Origin: Siphonobacter sp. SORGH_AS_0500
GTDB lineage: Bacteria; Bacteroidota; Bacteroidia; Cytophagales; Spirosomataceae
Direction of reading: 5' to 3'
NCBI RefSeq assembly: GCF_002838835.1
Contig: NZ_NHPP01000015.1
Location: forward strand, 1 to 64,000
Length of the DNA: 64,000 nucleotides
Shown piece after piece: positions 43,250 to 51,438 of this stretch. The position numbers and the translations under genes are program-made. The stretch's first letter is position 1. Each line of letters opens with the position of its first letter. Below the pieces are notes generated by a model. It was not told the origin of the DNA. It saw only the letters and a program-made list of their open reading frames with translations, and searched no databases.

Positions 43250-43312
43250 TATTCGTGCTTAAACAAAAACGACCCGGCTCATCACCGGGTCGTTTTTGCT
43301 TAAGCACGAATA
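43250..43312. terminator. Long bidirectional terminator
   Basis: ACGACCCGG-CTCATCA-CCGGGTCGT with flanking A5 and T5, extended by TATTCGTGCTTAA / TTAAGCACGAATA outer arms. Separates convergent genes. Confidence 0.9.
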
Positions 43313-43313
43313 A

Positions 43314-43964
43314 CTAACGTCTTTTCCCTGAAAAGGAATTCTTATTTTTATCGTAAGAACCCAGAGGGAAGCTATAGCCTACGAGTAAAGAGAAGGACTG
43401 GTTATGAACTTTACTGAGGTTTGGGTCCGTATAAACTTTACTAAATCCGAGATTATATCGAACATCAATATTTAACCATTGCTGATGAGCAAAACCAATA
43501 TTCAAACCAGCTCCGGCAGTTGCTCCAACATCAAACTTTTTGAAAGAGTCGTTAATGATAAAAGGACTGCCTGATTGTCCTGTTTGAAAACTTACGCTAG
43601 GACCTAGAAATATTTTTGGACGAACGGCCCCCTGGCCCATATCGTTACCAAAGTAGTAGGTAGCCAAAATCGGTACATGGATGTAATCAAGGTTCAGATT
43701 AAAAGCTGGCGTTGGCGTTTCAATCTTCGTTCCCCAGCGGGTATAAAGTACGTTTGCTGATAGCCCGAAATGTTCTTTAATACTATAGTTGATGAAAACA
43801 CCAGCGGCTGGACCTGCTTTGTATTTAGTTGTGAGAACGTTAGAGCCAAGATTGGGAAGCGTTGAATAAGTCCCTCCAATCATGGGGCCAATGGAAATAT
43901 TTTCTCTTTGAGCGGAAGCTACACCGGCCCAGAACAGGCCTAGAGCAATAAATAACGAACGCAT
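43314..43964 (-). CDS. Outer-membrane beta-barrel protein (PorT-like)
   Basis: This protein of about 216 aa starts at ATG 43964 (MRSLFIALGLFWAGVASAQ, a signal peptide). The longer frame to 44192 runs through the terminator of the next gene and is rejected. The mature protein shows alternating amphipathic strands ending in aromatic residues (ISIGPMIGGTYSTL, HFGLSANVLYTRWGT, LDYIHVPILATYYFG, NIGFAHQQWLNIDVRYNLGFSKVY, FSLLVGYSFPLG). This is the outer-membrane beta-barrel (PF13568) type common in Bacteroidota. It may be a small porin or an assembly factor; the role is unknown. It is the gene nearest to the ECF sigma module. Confidence 0.88.
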   Translation of the reverse strand: MRSLFIALGLFWAGVASAQRENISIGPMIGGTYSTLPNLGSNVLTTKYKAGPAAGVFINYSIKEHFGLSANVLYTRWGTKIETPTPAFNLNLDYIHVPILATYYFGNDMGQGAVRPKIFLGPSVSFQTGQSGSPFIINDSFKKFDVGATAGAGLNIGFAHQQWLNIDVRYNLGFSKVYTDPNLSKVHNQSFSLLVGYSFPLGSYDKNKNSFSGKRR

Positions 43965-44155
43965 GGGATAGAATTGGTTGAGATAAGATGGTAGGGTAAT
44001 TCCTGACATAAAGTGAACGCAGATATAGGTAAAGCCTTTCATTTTACATATGAACGTAAGTTTACACGCAACAGACTTTACCATACGTAAAAATTGTTTC
44101 GGATGCAGGCTTTGATTAACGGTAACTAACTGGTTTTCGGGCCATTTTGTTGCAC

Positions 44156-44189
44156 AAAAAAAGCAATGCATTTTTAAAATGCATTGCTT
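44156..44189 (-). terminator. Terminator of the sigma/Spy-like operon
   Basis: AAGCAATGCATTTT pairs with AAAATGCATTGCTT, followed on the minus strand by seven U. Confidence 0.85.
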
Positions 44190-44209
44190 CAAAGGTATTC
44201 ATTAGGGGC

Positions 44210-44665
44210 CTAGTTCGAATCTTTCTCCCGGGGTTGTCGATTATGATTAAGGCGTTCGATTAGCATCTGGGTAAATCGCTGATCCGCTTTATATAACTCA
44301 GATAACTGTTTTACATTAATCACTTTCAGGTATTTAGCCTGATATTCCCGCTCCAGATCCACTTCCTGCTGGCGTAGATCGATGATCTCTTTCAGGTTCT
44401 TGCGGATGGCTTCATCACTGGCGGATAAATTATTCGTTTCACCATTTAATCGGCGAATGCGGTGACGAACTTCCCGACGCTTGTCTTCGTATTCGTTAAA
44501 TAAAGGCCAGAAATCTTTGGCCTGATCGGGCGTAAGATTCAATCGGTTGGTAATCCAGGTGATTTTGGCGGCCCGGACTTGTTGCTGGCCTTCTCTACCC
44601 TTGTTTTGAGCCTGAAGCGTCAGCGACAAAAAGAAAAATAAACTACCTGCGATCCAGAGTTTCAT
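44210..44665 (-). CDS. Spy/CpxP-like periplasmic protein
   Basis: This protein of about 151 aa starts at ATG 44665 (MKLWIAGSLFFFLSLTLQAQ, signal peptide). The helical mature part has the LTxxQ-like motif LTPDQAKDFWPLFNEYEDKRREVRHRI and long charged helices (ELYKADQRFTQML). It resembles the Spy/LTXXQ family and the proteins often called sensors of ECF-type sigma factors in Bacteroidota. It is the third gene of a sigma, membrane protein, Spy-like set. A plausible role is envelope-stress sensing or chaperoning that feeds back on the sigma factor. A longer start (44722) would overlap the preceding gene. Confidence 0.82.
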   Translation of the reverse strand: MKLWIAGSLFFFLSLTLQAQNKGREGQQQVRAAKITWITNRLNLTPDQAKDFWPLFNEYEDKRREVRHRIRRLNGETNNLSASDEAIRKNLKEIIDLRQQEVDLEREYQAKYLKVINVKQLSELYKADQRFTQMLIERLNHNRQPREKDSN

Positions 44666-44705
44666 AGTGCTTAGGGAAAAACCGTGGCAACGGTGGGTAA
44701 TGGTA

Positions 44706-45143
44706 CTAAATAACGTCTTCAAAATCTTCCAGCGAAAGCTGTTCCATAATTTCTTTATTGGAAATCTTCACCTGAGGTAAAGGCTGGTTACCTAAACTAT
44801 CGATCAGCATTTTGTTCTTTTCCGTATCGGAAAGATCCTGCAAAGAAACATTTTCGTGTTCGAGGTATTGAACAATGTCCTCGGTTTTGAGCTGGCTAAG
44901 CGTTTCTACGCCGATGGAATCCTGCCGGGTGGGCCAGCTCAGATACATCAGAATAGCAACTGAAGCGGCCGCTCCTGCGGTAAGCCAGCTGTGGCGAGCC
45001 GTCCAGTGAGGTTTGAGTACTTTGGTGGGATTTTGCTGCACACGAGCCTGAATTCGTTGCGGTAAATCTTCAAAGTAGTGGTCAGGTGTATGGACGGGGT
45101 TAATTTTTGGAATGTCTTCCAAACGAATTCTTTTATTATCCAT
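44706..45143 (-). CDS. Putative anti-sigma factor, single-pass membrane protein
   Basis: This 145-aa protein has a cytoplasmic N-terminus (RLEDIPKINPVHTPDHYFEDLPQRIQARV), one membrane segment (about residues 51-68, SWLTAGAAASVAILMYL) and an acidic C-terminal part. There is no zinc-binding HxxxCxxC motif and no FecR domain. It lies 97 nt downstream of the ECF sigma gene and just upstream of the Spy-like gene. That position is typical for an anti-sigma factor, which is the basis of the call. Sequence similarity alone does not establish it. Confidence 0.7.
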   Translation of the reverse strand: MDNKRIRLEDIPKINPVHTPDHYFEDLPQRIQARVQQNPTKVLKPHWTARHSWLTAGAAASVAILMYLSWPTRQDSIGVETLSQLKTEDIVQYLEHENVSLQDLSDTEKNKMLIDSLGNQPLPQVKISNKEIMEQLSLEDFEDVI

Positions 45144-45240
45144 TGTATATATCCAATAAAATCAGCGGATAATTAAAATGAAATGACTGATTATCAGTTT
45201 GTTGATATTTTGCCTTTGGAACAAACTAAGCTCTCAAAGT

Positions 45241-45780
45241 TTAATTACCGTTTAAAAATTCTTCAATTTTTTTTACCGCATGGTGATAGGAAGCCTTGAG
45301 AGCTCCTTCGGAGGTGCCGGTCACTTCGGACATTTCTTCGTAAGGCATTTCATCGTAATACCGTAGATGAAAGACCAGTCGCTGTTTTTCAGGTAACCGA
45401 AGAATGGCTTTTTGCAATTTATTCTGAATGTCGTCGCCCGAGAGTAGGGGATCGGCGTCAATTTTAGCTTCCAGCTCATGGTCTACCGAATCCAGCGATA
45501 AAAAGAAGCGACGACGTTTTTTATTCAGGAAATTGAAGGTTTCATTCGTCGCAATTCGGTAAAGCCAGGTATACAGCTGGGAATCGCCTCGAAAGGTTTC
45601 GAGGTGTTGCCAGACTTTAATAAAGGTTTCCTGAGTAAGATCATCCGCATCGGAGTGATCGATCACCATTTTACGAATAAGCCCATACACCTTCTGCTGA
45701 TACTTACGAACCAGCAGGTTGAACGCGTAGTTCCGCGTCTCCGGGTTCGCAAATTTATCAAGCAGTTCCTGATCGGTCAT
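45241..45780 (-). CDS. RNA polymerase ECF sigma factor
   Basis: This 179-aa protein has sigma-70 region 2 (LLDKFANPETRNYAFNLLVRKYQQKVYGLIRKMV, DADDLTQETFIKVWQHL) and region 4 (LPEKQRLVFHLRYYDEMPYEEMSEVTGTSEGALKASYHHAVKKIEEFL). It is of the RpoE-like type rather than the Bacteroides expansion type found at 34 kb. It heads an operon with a putative anti-sigma gene and a Spy-like gene, suggesting an envelope-stress response. No clear promoter box is visible upstream, so it could be autoregulated by its own sigma. Confidence 0.93.
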   Translation of the reverse strand: MTDQELLDKFANPETRNYAFNLLVRKYQQKVYGLIRKMVIDHSDADDLTQETFIKVWQHLETFRGDSQLYTWLYRIATNETFNFLNKKRRRFFLSLDSVDHELEAKIDADPLLSGDDIQNKLQKAILRLPEKQRLVFHLRYYDEMPYEEMSEVTGTSEGALKASYHHAVKKIEEFLNGN

Positions 45781-45913
45781 GGTCTGGTAATTGGTGATGG
45801 AAAAGCAATTATATGCATTTACGACCCCTCACTGCAAGCGAGTTTCGGGCAAAATCCCTGTCGAAATGTTAAAATCAGTGAAATAAGGGAAAAACAGACC
45901 GTAAAGTAAATGG

Positions 45914-45958
45914 AAAAAAAGAGAGCTAGAGATTAGAATTTCTTTAATCTCTAGCTCT
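45914..45958 (-). terminator. Terminator after transketolase
   Basis: AGAGCTAGAGATTA pairs with TAATCTCTAGCTCT, and on the minus strand seven U follow. Confidence 0.85.
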
Positions 45959-45981
45959 GAAATCGTTGGAAGAACGATGTC

Positions 45982-46940
45982 TTATTTTGACTTACGGGCA
46001 ATTGCCTTCTTCGCAGCTTCAACAATGCTGGCGGCTTTCAGTCCGTATTTTTCCATCAGTTCATCGGGCGTACCGCTTTCACCGAAGGTATCTTTCACGC
46101 CAATGAATTCCTGAGGAGCCAGGTAATTCGTTATCAGCGTATGAGCGATGCTCTCGCCTAAACCACCGTTAATCTGGTGCTCTTCAGCACTTACGCAGCA
46201 GCCCGTTTTTTTCACCGAAGCCAGAATGGCTTCCGTATCGAGGGGCTTGATGGTATGAATGTTAATGATTTCGGCAGAAATACCTTCATCTTCCAGAAGC
46301 TGGCACGCCTGGAGAGCTTCCCAAACCAGGTGACCTGTAGCGAAGATACTCACGTCCGTGCCTTCATTCAGTGTAATAGCCTTACCGATTTCGAAAGGCA
46401 TATCTTCAGGAATGAATACGGGAATAACCGGACGACCAAAACGCAGGTAAACGGGACCTTCGTAGTTCGCACTGGCGATGGTGGCTGCCTTGGTCTGGTT
46501 ATAATCGCAGGGGTTAATCACAGTCATGTTGGGCAGAGCTTCATCATGGCCAGATCTTCGAGTACCTGGTGGGTAGCTCCATCTTCACCCAGGGTAAGAC
46601 CTGCGTGCGAAACGGCGATTTTTACGTTTTTGTTAGAGTAAGCAACGGATTGACGAACCTGGTCAAACACGCGGCTGGAACCGAAGTTAGCGAAAGTCGT
46701 CGCAAAAGGAATTTTTCCTGTAATGGCCAGACCTGCCGAAACGCCGATCATGTTTGCTTCAGAGATACCGCACTGGAAAAAACGCTCGGGGTTTTCCTGA
46801 ATAAACGTATCAATTTTCAACGAACCCACTAAGTCAGCACAAAGGGTAACCACATCAGGATTGGTGCGACCCAGTTCGGTCATACCCGCACCAAAACCAG
46901 AACGAGTATCTTTTTTATCGGTATAGGGATATTGTTTCAT
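45982..46940 (-). pseudogene. Transketolase C-terminal subunit, interrupted by a one-base frameshift
   Basis: The first frame (46940-46524) has the pyrimidine-binding domain, including FFQCGISEANMIGVSAGLA with the catalytic Glu. It ends VLEDLAMMKLCPT. The second frame begins MTVINPCDYNQTKAA and runs to the C-terminal domain. Adding one base near 46536-46540 gives AMMKLLPNMTVINPCD, the normal junction, and a 319-aa protein. With the separate N-terminal half at 47 kb it forms a two-subunit transketolase that transfers a two-carbon ketol group using thiamine diphosphate in the pentose phosphate pathway. Because the enzyme is central, a real inactivating mutation is unlikely unless another copy exists. 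An assembly error is the better explanation. Confidence 0.88.
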
Positions 46941-46945
46941 TATAG

Positions 46946-47028
46946 TCAGTTTTCAGTCTTCTGTTTACCGTTTTCAGTTGATGATCAGCTTATGAACTGA
47001 CAACTGACAACCGTAAACTGACAACTTA
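46946..47028. repeat. Inverted heptad-like repeat between the transketolase halves
   Basis: GTTTACCGTTTTCAGTTG (about 46964-46981) faces CAACTGACAACCGTAAAC near 47002-47022 as an imperfect inverted repeat; the left arm is the same word as one end of the 27.3 kb element. Outer TCAGTTT and AAACTGA words also pair. Confidence 0.5.
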
Positions 47029-47877
47029 TTAATAATCTCCTAAAGTTTCGGGAAGTTGAGCGAGGGCTTTGGCTAATTGCTCGTCGTTGGGAGCGGTGCC
47101 GTGCCATTTGTGCGTATGCATCATGAAATCAACACCCTGACCCATTTCAGTTTTCGTGATGATCATGATGGGTTTGCCTTGTCCGGCTAAACCTTTGGCC
47201 TGCGTCAGAACGGTATCGAGTGAAGTATAATCGTTACCATCCATGTGCAGCACTTCCCAACCAAACGCCTCGTATTTAGCTCCGAGGTCGCGATTGTTCA
47301 TTACCTTTTCCGTAGGACCATCGATCTGCTGACCATTGAAGTCAATGAATGCAATCAGGTTATCTACTTTGTGGTGAGGAGCAAACGTCGCTGCTTCCCA
47401 GACTTGGCCTTCCTGCTGCTCGCCGTCGCCCATCAGGACGTATACCAGATGCGAATCGCCTTTGAGTTTTTTACCCAGAGCAACTCCGGTGGCTACCGAA
47501 AGCCCCTGACCCAGCGAACCAGAAGCAATACGAATGCCGGGTAAGTGCTCAGCCGTTGCTGGGTGACCCTGCAAGCGGGAATCCAGCTTACGGAACGTAG
47601 CCAGTTCGGGTACGGGGAAGTAACCGCGATGAGCCAGAACAGAGTAGAGAACGGGAGAAATGTGACCGTTTGAAAGGAAGAAAACGTCTTCGTTATTGCC
47701 TTCCATATCGAAAACAACCTGACCCTGATCGTCGGTCTTTAATTCCATGTGTTTGAAATAAAGACTCACGAGCAGATCAGTACAGCCGAGGGATCCACCG
47801 GGGTGGCCTGATTTGACTCCGTGTACCATCCGTACGATGTCACGGCGAACTTGAGAAGCGATGTCCTGAAGATTCAT
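47029..47877 (-). CDS. Transketolase N-terminal subunit
   Basis: This 282-aa thiamine-diphosphate-binding half of transketolase starts at ATG 47877 (MNLQDIASQVRRDIVRMVHG). Motifs are SGHPGGSLGCTDLLVSLY, GHISPVLYSVLA, SGSLGQGLSVATGVALG, and the ThDP/Mg2+ motif GDGEQQEGQVWEAA...FIDFNGQQ. A KWHGTAPNDEQ segment near the end is usual. Split transketolases of this type are common in Bacteroidota and archaea. The C-terminal partner follows 88 nt downstream, beyond a short inverted-repeat spacer. Confidence 0.94.
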   Translation of the reverse strand: MNLQDIASQVRRDIVRMVHGVKSGHPGGSLGCTDLLVSLYFKHMELKTDDQGQVVFDMEGNNEDVFFLSNGHISPVLYSVLAHRGYFPVPELATFRKLDSRLQGHPATAEHLPGIRIASGSLGQGLSVATGVALGKKLKGDSHLVYVLMGDGEQQEGQVWEAATFAPHHKVDNLIAFIDFNGQQIDGPTEKVMNNRDLGAKYEAFGWEVLHMDGNDYTSLDTVLTQAKGLAGQGKPIMIITKTEMGQGVDFMMHTHKWHGTAPNDEQLAKALAQLPETLGDY

Positions 47878-47971
47878 AAGTATAGATAAGCGAAACAATA
47901 AAGGGTATCTCTAAAGAAAGAGGTTAAATTTAGGCGATTACCCTGGAATAATTAAAAGCAGAAAAGCTACG

Positions 47972-48421
47972 TTACTTTAAAATCTGACTGGTGTGCTCTT
48001 TGGTATCTACTTTCTGAATTACCTCAGCAATAAGTCCTGATTCATCAATAACGAAAGTAGTCCGTGCAGTACCCATGTACTGGCGACCGTACATATTTTT
48101 CTCCACCCAAACGCCGTAATCTTCCACAATTTTGTGGTCAGTATCCGCTAAAAGGGGGAAAGGTAACTCGTATTTCTTGGCAAATTTCTGATGAGACTTT
48201 TCATCATCGACGCTTACGCCTAATACCACAAAACCTGACTTTAATAAAGCTTCGTAGTTGTCGCGAAGGTTACAGGCCTGAGCCGTGCAACCGGGCGTAT
48301 CGTCTTTGGGATAAAAATATAAAACGACTTTCTTGCCAGTAAAATCGCTGAGCTTGACGAGGTTACCGTCTTGATCAACCGCTTCAAAGGCCGGAGCCAG
48401 ATCACCTTTTTGAAGAGACAT
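47972..48421 (-). CDS. bcp: Thioredoxin-dependent thiol peroxidase (BCP/PrxQ)
   Basis: This 149-aa peroxiredoxin is of the BCP/PrxQ group. The peroxidatic Cys45 is in YPKDDTPGCTAQAC and the resolving Cys50 five residues later. LKSGFVVLGVSVDDEKSHQKFAKKYELPFPLLAD fits the family, with TTFVIDESGLI near the end. It reduces hydrogen peroxide and organic hydroperoxides with electrons from thioredoxin in the cytoplasm. It is an isolated gene between transketolase and an M23 peptidase, with no clear OxyR-like site in the short upstream region. Confidence 0.96.
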   Translation of the reverse strand: MSLQKGDLAPAFEAVDQDGNLVKLSDFTGKKVVLYFYPKDDTPGCTAQACNLRDNYEALLKSGFVVLGVSVDDEKSHQKFAKKYELPFPLLADTDHKIVEDYGVWVEKNMYGRQYMGTARTTFVIDESGLIAEVIQKVDTKEHTSQILK

Positions 48422-48536
48422 AAGTTTATTAATTGATAGCAGTCCGATAGGTTGGATGCTGAAAGTAATGTGTTATCAGAACGACGTATCTCCGAATAAG
48501 ATTCCTGGAATCAGCTCCGAAAAGCTAACCTGTCTT

Positions 48537-50375
48537 CTAGTTCAGATTCGGTCTGCCAAAAGTAGCTTTGTTTCCTGAATTGTCCGTTATCTCCAGCTTC
48601 AATTCACCACGGAAAGGGTGATTTTCTTCTCTTATTTCTGAAAAGAGCAAATTATTCTTCTCGTCATAATCCAGAATCACCGTTTCAGTACCTATACGGG
48701 TTTTCCAGGATTTTATACCCGAAAGATTGTCTCTAATTTTAAAACGCAACTGACGGCTGGAAATACTTACAGGGGTAATGGTGGGAGCTAGCGTGTCGGT
48801 AGCAAGGTAATAAGTACCAAAGAACCTGGTTTCGGCGTGTAACTGCCCGTCTTTCCAGTGTCCACCCACAAAAACGGATTGTTTATCTTCCCGGTATAAA
48901 GCCGTTTTCTCATAGAGTGAAATGGGCGACTTGGGCTGATAATGAATGGTTATTTTACCTTTCAATGGAGTGGTCGGCTCACCAACGAGTAACTTGCCAT
49001 CCTTTTCCTGAAGCATAACGTAAAGCGTATCGTATAAACTGCCGGGCTTCCATTCCAGCGTTAGCCGATCATTCAATACCTTTCCTTGTTGCTGAGGATA
49101 AGCCGTCCCAACAAAGTTGAATCGAATGCGTTTAGTCCCCGCGTCAAGCGAATCGGGAAGCCCTTTTCTCAAATCCCAGAGGTAACACCCCGGATAAACT
49201 GCCGTTAAGGTTTGCTGCCCTTTCGGTAAGTATACATTAAGGGAGTCAGGTAATGATCCTTTGATGACCAGCCAGTTTTCTTCCACCGACCAACGCAGGT
49301 TAGGATCGGGGGAATTTCCTTCCGTTGCTTCGCCTTTTACGATCAGGTGTAATTGCGTTTTGTTCTGGAAATGATCCCAAATGGTTAAAGTAACCTGATG
49401 AACGGCCTTGTTTGTTATTCTCAATTTCCCCGAACCCGTAGAATAAATCGGAACCCGGTCGTTACCGTCGGCTTTGTAACACCGCTGGAAGAATTTGCCC
49501 GTTTCATAATAGGTCGCATAATCGGTATGAATGTTAATATCATCGGTAAAGGCCTCTGGAATCTGGCTTAGTTGGTGGTAATGTAATTCCCGACCATCGA
49601 CGTGGATTTCCAGACAACTGATTCCATTTTTGGAAGACGAACCATTACTTTGATCGTAAGCCAGTAGTTCCAGCCCTATTTCGCCGATGGCTCGAAGGGT
49701 ATCCCGCATCCGGTACAGGTGTACCGAGGGCTTAGGCGATTCTTCCCGAACAAGACTGTATTCCATTCGACCAAATCTTCCCTGGATACGAGAGTCGCCT
49801 GAAAGCGTACGAATAGCCAACGCTTCCATGACGGGAGGAATATCATCCTGAACTTCTTTGAAAGAGTAATTCAACGGATCTACATTAAGTCCCTGAGCAT
49901 TACGTATTTCAAAATGCAAATGCGGTCCCATCGAACCGCCGGAGTTACCGGACAGCCCTAATTCTTCTCCTCGTTGCAGCGGTAATAGATTGGCTTTCGG
50001 GTTTACCATGATTTCGGTCGTGCCCTGAGCTAATTGCTGCTGTCTTAGGTATTGGGTAATGCGGGGGTTAAATTGCTGTAAGTGGGCGTAAACGCTGGTT
50101 TCGCCTGTGGTATGTTTTACAAAAACCGCATTTCCGTAACCGGTTCGGCTAACAATGATTTTGGATACGTAACCCCGCTCAATGCACTTGACCGAGAGGC
50201 CTTCCCGTTGCTGGGTTTTAATGTCCATTCCGGCGTGAAAATGCTGCGGACGTAGCTCGGCGAAGGTTCCAGCCAATAGAGCGTTTTCACCGGGAAGAAT
50301 CGGGAAAAGATAAGAATGCTGAGCCTGAGCAGACAGACTGACTAAAGCAAAGAAAAGAATATAACGAATAACCAA
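48537..50375 (-). CDS. M23 family metallopeptidase, secreted
   Basis: This 612-aa protein has a signal peptide ending in SLSAQAQ and a LytM/M23 domain (about 25-165). The zinc ligands and catalytic His are visible: H47 and D51 in HFHAGMDI, H98 in YAHL, and HLHFE (152-156). The long remainder (about 170-612) is beta-rich with Ig-like segments and no enzyme motif (DNLSGIKSWKTRIGTE, LKLEITDNSGNKATFG at the end). It probably cuts peptide cross-links in peptidoglycan, as part of cell-wall remodelling or activator function. The Ig-like tail may hold the protein at the envelope. Confidence 0.93.
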   Translation of the reverse strand: MVIRYILFFALVSLSAQAQHSYLFPILPGENALLAGTFAELRPQHFHAGMDIKTQQREGLSVKCIERGYVSKIIVSRTGYGNAVFVKHTTGETSVYAHLQQFNPRITQYLRQQQLAQGTTEIMVNPKANLLPLQRGEELGLSGNSGGSMGPHLHFEIRNAQGLNVDPLNYSFKEVQDDIPPVMEALAIRTLSGDSRIQGRFGRMEYSLVREESPKPSVHLYRMRDTLRAIGEIGLELLAYDQSNGSSSKNGISCLEIHVDGRELHYHQLSQIPEAFTDDINIHTDYATYYETGKFFQRCYKADGNDRVPIYSTGSGKLRITNKAVHQVTLTIWDHFQNKTQLHLIVKGEATEGNSPDPNLRWSVEENWLVIKGSLPDSLNVYLPKGQQTLTAVYPGCYLWDLRKGLPDSLDAGTKRIRFNFVGTAYPQQQGKVLNDRLTLEWKPGSLYDTLYVMLQEKDGKLLVGEPTTPLKGKITIHYQPKSPISLYEKTALYREDKQSVFVGGHWKDGQLHAETRFFGTYYLATDTLAPTITPVSISSRQLRFKIRDNLSGIKSWKTRIGTETVILDYDEKNNLLFSEIREENHPFRGELKLEITDNSGNKATFGRPNLN

Positions 50376-50565
50376 GGGAATAGTGACGATAAAAGGTTTG
50401 GAGTTGGGCTGGTTTATAGCAATTATTGGCGGATAGTAAATCCGTTACCGAGGGGTTTGTGATCGAAATACACTACAGGCCTCTCGCTGCCAGCTTTTTT
50501 GCTGGCAACATTATGTCCCTGTTGCCTAAGTTTACCTCTAAGGCAAGTGTTAAGGCTTAGGTGAT

Positions 50566-50600
50566 CAACTTCCCGAAAGTTCAGAACTTTCGGGAAGTTG
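50566..50600. repeat. Perfect 35-nt palindrome
   Basis: CAACTTCCCGAAAGTTC (50566-50582) is the exact reverse complement of 50584-50600, with one base between. No U run follows, so a terminator is doubtful. An outer CCTAAG...CTTAGG pair lies just left, at 50525-50561. Also in this spacer, at 50488-50511, is a CTGCCAGC-type hairpin seen again at 57.4 kb. Confidence 0.8.
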
Positions 50601-50656
50601 GGTTATAAGTTAACTTATTAAGAATAGAAAGCAACTTAACTGAAAACCTACAACGC

Positions 50657-51268
50657 TTACTTGATTTCAAAATTGAACATTTCCTGCCCTTCCAGACGAC
50701 CAACGAGGCGGTCTCCAATATGCACCTGACCTACACCCGCGGGTGTTCCTGTGTAAATCAGGTCACCGATTTTCAGGGTAAAGAACTTAGAAAGATAGGC
50801 AATGATTTCCCCAAATGACCACAGCATCATGGTTGTGTCTCCTTGCTGACGAACTTCGCCGTTCACGCTCAAATCGAAGGTGAGTTTCGGGAACTCAGCG
50901 AACTGACTCTTGGGTACGAACTTCGAAATAGGAGCCGAGCCATCGAAGCCTTTGGCAATTTCCCAGGGCAGACCTTTGGCCTTTTGTTTGGCCTGAATAT
51001 CCCGGGCAGTGAAGTCAATACCCAGTGCAATTTCCTCGTAATAATTATCCGCGAATTGCACGGGAATATTCTTACCTAATTTGTTGATTTTAAGAACAAT
51101 TTCCAGTTCATGGTGCACGTCTTCGGTAAAGTCCGGCAAATAAAAAGGATTGTTTTCTCGTAATAATGCTGAATCTGGTTTCGTAAATATGACAGGATCG
51201 GTCGGACGTTCGTTTTGAAGTTCGGCGATATGCTCCGCATAGTTTCGCCCGATGCAAAAAATTCGCAT
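50657..51268 (-). CDS. Fumarylacetoacetate hydrolase family protein
   Basis: This 203-aa FAH-fold protein of the short type starts MRIFCIGRNYAEHIAEL. FTKPDSALL and the metal-binding HHELEIVLKI (E, E) are present, then GIDFTARDIQAKQKAKGLPWEIAKGFDGSAPI and GDLIYTGTPAGVGQV. Members act as acylpyruvate hydrolases or oxaloacetate decarboxylases. The short form with MRIFCIGRNYAEH resembles FAHD1/YcgM-like acylpyruvate hydrolases. The substrate is not certain. A TATATTTG box occurs at 51378-51371 about 100 nt upstream. Confidence 0.93.
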   Translation of the reverse strand: MRIFCIGRNYAEHIAELQNERPTDPVIFTKPDSALLRENNPFYLPDFTEDVHHELEIVLKINKLGKNIPVQFADNYYEEIALGIDFTARDIQAKQKAKGLPWEIAKGFDGSAPISKFVPKSQFAEFPKLTFDLSVNGEVRQQGDTTMMLWSFGEIIAYLSKFFTLKIGDLIYTGTPAGVGQVHIGDRLVGRLEGQEMFNFEIK

Positions 51269-51370
51269 AGTATAAAAATGTTTAATTACAGTACTAACCC
51301 AGCGTAATTGAATGAGTTTTATTCCTCAATTTTGCGGCCTTAACTGAGACATCCTGCAAAGCTAAGCGAA

Positions 51371-51378
51371 CAAATATA
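51371..51378 (-). promoter_or_regulatory. Candidate -7 box for the FAH gene
   Basis: The minus strand reads TATATTTG, matching TAnnTTTG, about 103 nt before the start codon. Confidence 0.35.
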
Positions 51379-51438
51379 CTTTACAGGCTCGGTACAGGAT
51401 TTTCTATGAGTAAGTAACATTTTTAGCATTTCCACAAC

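Noticed and set aside
44156..44192. Upstream start of the beta-barrel gene (43314-44192)
   Set aside because: It would extend through the terminator of the preceding operon and lacks a signal peptide; ATG 43964 gives one.
7095..46540. Frameshifts as phase-variable contingency loci
   Set aside because: The runs are only one to five bases long and the genes include transketolase; slippage switches usually use runs of eight or more or longer repeats.
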